DNA from: an uncultured Alistipes sp.
GTDB lineage: Bacteria > Bacteroidota > Bacteroidia > Bacteroidales > Rikenellaceae
Assembly (NCBI GenBank): GCA_947173915.1
Contig: CAMWGZ010000065.1
Location: 1 to 7,035 of the forward strand
Direction: 5' to 3'
DNA length: 7,035 nucleotides
Under the pieces are notes generated by a model. That model was not told where the DNA came from and ran no database searches. It was given only the letters and a program-made list of their open reading frames with translations. Position 1 is the first letter of the stretch. Each line of letters opens with the position of its first letter. The position numbers were made by a program, and so were the translations under genes. Shown in pieces: positions 4,867-7,035 of the stretch.

Positions 4867-6630
4867 TTATTCGCGGGCTTCCGTCCTGCCGGCGGACGGG
4901 GCGGGTGCTGCGATGCGGCAGAGTACCCCTTCGAAAGGGCGGAGTTCGACCGTGCTGCCGTCGAGAGGTGGCGCGGTCGGGTAGTTGTGCAGCAGCGTTT
5001 CGGCTCCGTCGAGCGCTGCTTCGGGCGCGATCCGTGCCGGCCGGCAGCTGAAGTTGAGCAGCACGAGGTAGCGGGCCGCCTCCCCTTCGCGCAGGTAGGC
5101 GAAGATCTGGGGATGGTCCGGAGCGAGGAGCCGGAACGAGGCGCGGACGAGTTCGGGGTGCTCCTTGCGGAGGGCGACCGCCCGGCGGAAGAAGCTCAGC
5201 ACCGAGTCGGGGTCGGCGCTTTCGCGTGCGGCATTTACCTCCGTGTAGTCGGGATTGACGCGCAGCCAGGGGCGGGCCGTCGAGAATCCGGCATGCGCCG
5301 AGCCGTCCCACTGATAGGGGGTGCGTGCGTTGTCGCGGCCGATCTCCTGCTGCTCGCGCAGGAAGCGCTCCGTATCGCCGCCTTCGCGCTCGATCTTCCG
5401 GTAGCGGTTGCGGGTGTCGATGTCGTCGTACTCGTCGATGCGCGTGAAGCGGATGTTGGCCATGCCCAGCTCGTCGCCCGCGAACCAGCAGGGCGTTCCC
5501 CGCATCGTGAGCAGGAACATGGCGAGCATCTTGGCTGAAAGCCCGCGCCAGCGGGACGAATCGTCGCCGAAGCGCGAGACCATGCGCGGCTGGTCGTGGT
5601 TGCCCAGATAGACGGTCGGCCATCCGCTGCCCGCCGCACGGTCCCAGTCGGCGTACATGCGCTTGATCTGCGGCAGGTCGTAGAGGATGCCGGCCTCCGT
5701 GCCGCCGGGGAGTCCGTCCGTTTCGTTGCGGATGTCCGCCGCGCCGAAATGGTAGAGCAGGTCGAGTTCGTGCCGTTCCGGAGCGATGAACTTGCGGCCC
5801 TCCTCGGGCGACACCTTCGACCCTTCGCCCATCGTGAGGCAGTCGCGGCGGCTCAGCACCTCGCGGTTCATCTCGCGGAGGTATTCGTGCAGATGGGGGC
5901 CGAGGGAGTAGTAGGGGAAGATGTCGGGGAATTTTTCGGTGTCGATCTCGGGAAAGGTGCGGTCTTTCGAGATGTAGGGGATCGAGTCGAGCCGGAAGCC
6001 GTCCACGCCCTTGTCGAGCCAGAAGCGCATGATGTCGTACAGCTCCTGCCGCACGCGCGGGTTGTCCCAGTTCAGGTCGGGCTGCTGGCGGGCGAAGTAG
6101 TGGAGGTAGTAGGACCGTGTGGGCGGATTGTAACACCAGGCATCGGCCTCCTCGTCGAAGTGGCTCTTGCGGTAGGGCGGCCGCCCCTGCTCCTCGGGCC
6201 ACCAGAGGTAGTAGTCGTAGTAGGGATTTTCCCGCGAGGTGCGGGCCTCGGCGAACCAGGGGTGCTCGTCGCTGGTGTGGTTCAGCACCAGGTCGAGCAG
6301 GATCCGCATTCCGCGTGCGTGGGCCTCGCGCAGCAGCCGCTCGAAATCCTCCATCGTGCCGAAGTCCTCCATGATCCGGCGGTAGTCGCTGATGTCGTAG
6401 CCGTTGTCGGCGTTGGGCGAGGCGAAGATCGGGTTTAGCCAAAGGGTTTCGATCCCCAGATCGTGCAGGTAGTCGAGCCGGTCGGCGATGCCGTTGAGGT
6501 CGCCGATTCCGTCGCCGTCGCTGTCGCGGAAGCTGCGGGGGTAGATCTGATAGACGATCGTGTCCCGCCACCAGGGGCGCTCTTCGGCCGTAGTTGCGGG
6601 GCTGTTTGCTGCGTGCGGAGCGTTTTTCAT
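4867..6630 (-). CDS. GH13 alpha-glucosidase (oligo-1,6-glucosidase/trehalose-6-phosphate hydrolase type)
   Basis: A 587-residue glycoside hydrolase of family 13. The (beta/alpha)8 barrel begins at WWRDTIVYQIYPRSF (20-34). It is followed by a calcium-loop motif DSDGDGIGD (36-44), typical of the oligo-1,6-glucosidase group. Conserved regions: DLVLNHTS (113-120); GFRLDS (211-216) with nucleophile Asp215; TMGEG with acid/base Glu269; and YLGNHDQPR (341-349) with transition-state Asp346. QPDLNWDNP (183-191) is the group's region V. The C-terminal beta domain spans roughly 490-575. The catalytic set is complete. There is no signal peptide, so it acts on sugars already imported into the cytoplasm (isomaltose- or maltose-type oligosaccharides). 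The residue after the nucleophile is Ser216 rather than the Val of alpha-1,6-specific enzymes, so linkage preference is open. The ATG at 6630 follows a possible promoter at 6687-6694; a shorter start is conceivable because residues 1-17 are variable. Divergent from the sirtuin gene. Confidence 0.94.
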   Translation of the reverse strand: MKNAPHAANSPATTAEERPWWRDTIVYQIYPRSFRDSDGDGIGDLNGIADRLDYLHDLGIETLWLNPIFASPNADNGYDISDYRRIMEDFGTMEDFERLLREAHARGMRILLDLVLNHTSDEHPWFAEARTSRENPYYDYYLWWPEEQGRPPYRKSHFDEEADAWCYNPPTRSYYLHYFARQQPDLNWDNPRVRQELYDIMRFWLDKGVDGFRLDSIPYISKDRTFPEIDTEKFPDIFPYYSLGPHLHEYLREMNREVLSRRDCLTMGEGSKVSPEEGRKFIAPERHELDLLYHFGAADIRNETDGLPGGTEAGILYDLPQIKRMYADWDRAAGSGWPTVYLGNHDQPRMVSRFGDDSSRWRGLSAKMLAMFLLTMRGTPCWFAGDELGMANIRFTRIDEYDDIDTRNRYRKIEREGGDTERFLREQQEIGRDNARTPYQWDGSAHAGFSTARPWLRVNPDYTEVNAARESADPDSVLSFFRRAVALRKEHPELVRASFRLLAPDHPQIFAYLREGEAARYLVLLNFSCRPARIAPEAALDGAETLLHNYPTAPPLDGSTVELRPFEGVLCRIAAPAPSAGRTEARE

Positions 6631-6686
6631 GTGTCGAAATCTTTTCGGGTCGCTGTCCGGCCGGAGATTCGTCCGCCCGCACGATC

Positions 6687-6694
6687 ACAAGATA
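6687..6694 (-). promoter_or_regulatory. weak candidate -7 element for the GH13 gene
   Basis: On the minus strand this reads TATCTTGT, resembling TAnnTTTG with a shortened T run. It lies 56 bases before the GH13 ATG. I see no TTTG at the proper -33 distance. The dyad GCGAA/TTCGC lies directly upstream (6695-6707). Confidence 0.3.
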
Positions 6695-6707
6695 GCGAAT
6701 TTTTCGC
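6695..6707. repeat. short dyad upstream of the GH13 gene
   Basis: GCGAA (6695-6699) and TTCGC (6703-6707) form a 5-bp inverted repeat around TTT, next to the possible GH13 -7 element. It is a plausible operator position for a sugar-responsive regulator, but short enough to be chance. Confidence 0.25.
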
Positions 6708-6730
6708 AAAAACGGAACCGAATGCCCCGA

Positions 6731-6740
6731 TTCGGCCGAA
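6731..6740. repeat. 10-base palindrome in the divergent GH13/sirtuin region
   Basis: TTCGGCCGAA is a perfect palindrome lying between the two divergent promoters, 28 bases ahead of the sirtuin -7 element. Its position would suit a shared operator; no regulator is encoded in the window. Confidence 0.25.
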
Positions 6741-6768
6741 GAAACGGTGCCGTGGAGGTAAAAAGAGC

Positions 6769-6776
6769 TATCTTTG
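6769..6776 (+). promoter_or_regulatory. -7 element of the sirtuin gene
   Basis: TATCTTTG matches TAnnTTTG and is identical to the octamer before the omega-amidase gene. No clear TTTG lies at the -33 position. Transcription would start around 6780-6784, close to both possible sirtuin start codons (6794 and 6806). Confidence 0.5.
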
Positions 6777-6805
6777 TTACCGGATCATTAGGAATGAAAC
6801 AGCTC

Positions 6806-7035
6806 ATGAAGAAGAAAATCGTTGTTTTTACCGGAGCCGGCATGAGTGCCGACAGCGGCCTGGCCACCTTTCGCGATGCCGACGGCCTGTGGGCAGAATA
6901 CCGGATCGAGGATGTCTGTACGCCCGAGGCGCTGCGGCGCGACCGGGCGACCGTGATCGGCTTTTACAACATGCGCCGCCGCGAGATGCTCGGACGGGAA
7001 CCCAATGCGGGGCACCTGGCCGTCGCCGCGCTGGA
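6806..7035 (+). CDS. cobB: NAD-dependent protein deacylase, CobB/Sir2 family (5' part only)
   Basis: The reading frame runs off the right edge of the window; 76 codons are visible. The NAD-binding signature GAGMSADSGLATFR (10-23) is followed by DADGLW (24-29), then RIEDVCTPEAL (33-43) and FYNMRRREM (53-61), the order found in E. coli CobB. Tyr54 and Arg57 form the Y-x-x-R pair that, in CobB and human SIRT5, binds the carboxylate of succyl- or malonyl-lysine; desuccinylase/demalonylase activity is therefore likely besides deacetylation. The catalytic His (in a QNIDxLH motif) and any zinc ligands lie beyond the window. The ATG at 6806 gives the family-like N-terminus MKKKIVVFTGAG; an in-frame ATG at 6794 would add MKQL and cannot be excluded. 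Divergent from the GH13 gene. Confidence 0.9.
   Translation, partial: MKKKIVVFTGAGMSADSGLATFRDADGLWAEYRIEDVCTPEALRRDRATVIGFYNMRRREMLGREPNAGHLAVAAL

Noticed and set aside
5596..6438. 280-codon + strand frame opposite the GH13 gene
   Set aside because: Antisense shadow of a gene with all GH13 catalytic motifs; Val/Ala-rich reverse-complement pattern only.
4268..6709. 813-codon open frame on the minus strand, looking like a long N-terminal extension of the nitroreductase
   Set aside because: Upstream of 4822 it is a second frame of the GH13 gene, rich in Arg, Pro and Ala with no fold features. The nitroreductase family starts at MILLEAIRRRW, so this is not a fusion.
1..7035. CRISPR arrays, tRNA or rRNA genes, insertion sequences, attachment sites
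   Set aside because: I found no regularly spaced direct repeats, no tRNA-like cloverleaf, no transposase or integrase, and no terminal repeats.

Overview
The window looks like a high-GC member of the Bacteroidales, most likely Alistipes or a close relative in the Rikenellaceae. This rests on three things. Octamers matching the Bacteroidetes -7 consensus TAnnTTTG lie ahead of several genes (169-176, 2853-2860, 6769-6776). Strong Shine-Dalgarno sequences are missing. The gene set includes a radical SAM/lipoprotein pair that I recall as characteristic of gut Bacteroidetes. The assignment is inference; no rRNA or other phylogenetic marker is present.

Layout, left to right. A YafV/Nit2-type omega-amidase (196-960, +) converges on a phosphofructokinase with pyrophosphate-type active-site residues (1183-2433, -). 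The space between them holds GC-rich inverted repeats and the phosphofructokinase terminator. Upstream of the phosphofructokinase lies a small cold-shock protein gene (2545-2745, -) with its own hairpin terminator. A 150-bp divergent control region (2746-2895) separates it from a two-gene operon. That operon encodes a 74-residue lipoprotein (2896-3120, +) and, four bases later, a radical SAM enzyme with an incomplete SPASM domain (3125-4201, +). The operon ends at a 14-bp hairpin shared with the convergent nitroreductase gene (4268-4822, -). Upstream of the nitroreductase, in the same direction, is a cytoplasmic GH13 alpha-glucosidase (4867-6630, -). Divergent from that is the start of a CobB-type sirtuin (6806 to the window edge, +).

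How the genes fit together. The GH13 enzyme and the phosphofructokinase both belong to sugar catabolism: release of glucose from short alpha-glucans, then the committing step of glycolysis. The omega-amidase is a metabolite-repair or glutamine-transamination enzyme. The sirtuin carries the Tyr-x-x-Arg signature of desuccinylases/demalonylases, which would link protein acylation to central metabolism. The pair most likely to reward further work is the lipoprotein plus radical SAM enzyme: an apparent substrate/maturase couple whose chemistry and purpose are, as far as I know, not established. Most other long open frames in the window are antisense or out-of-frame shadows caused by high GC content.
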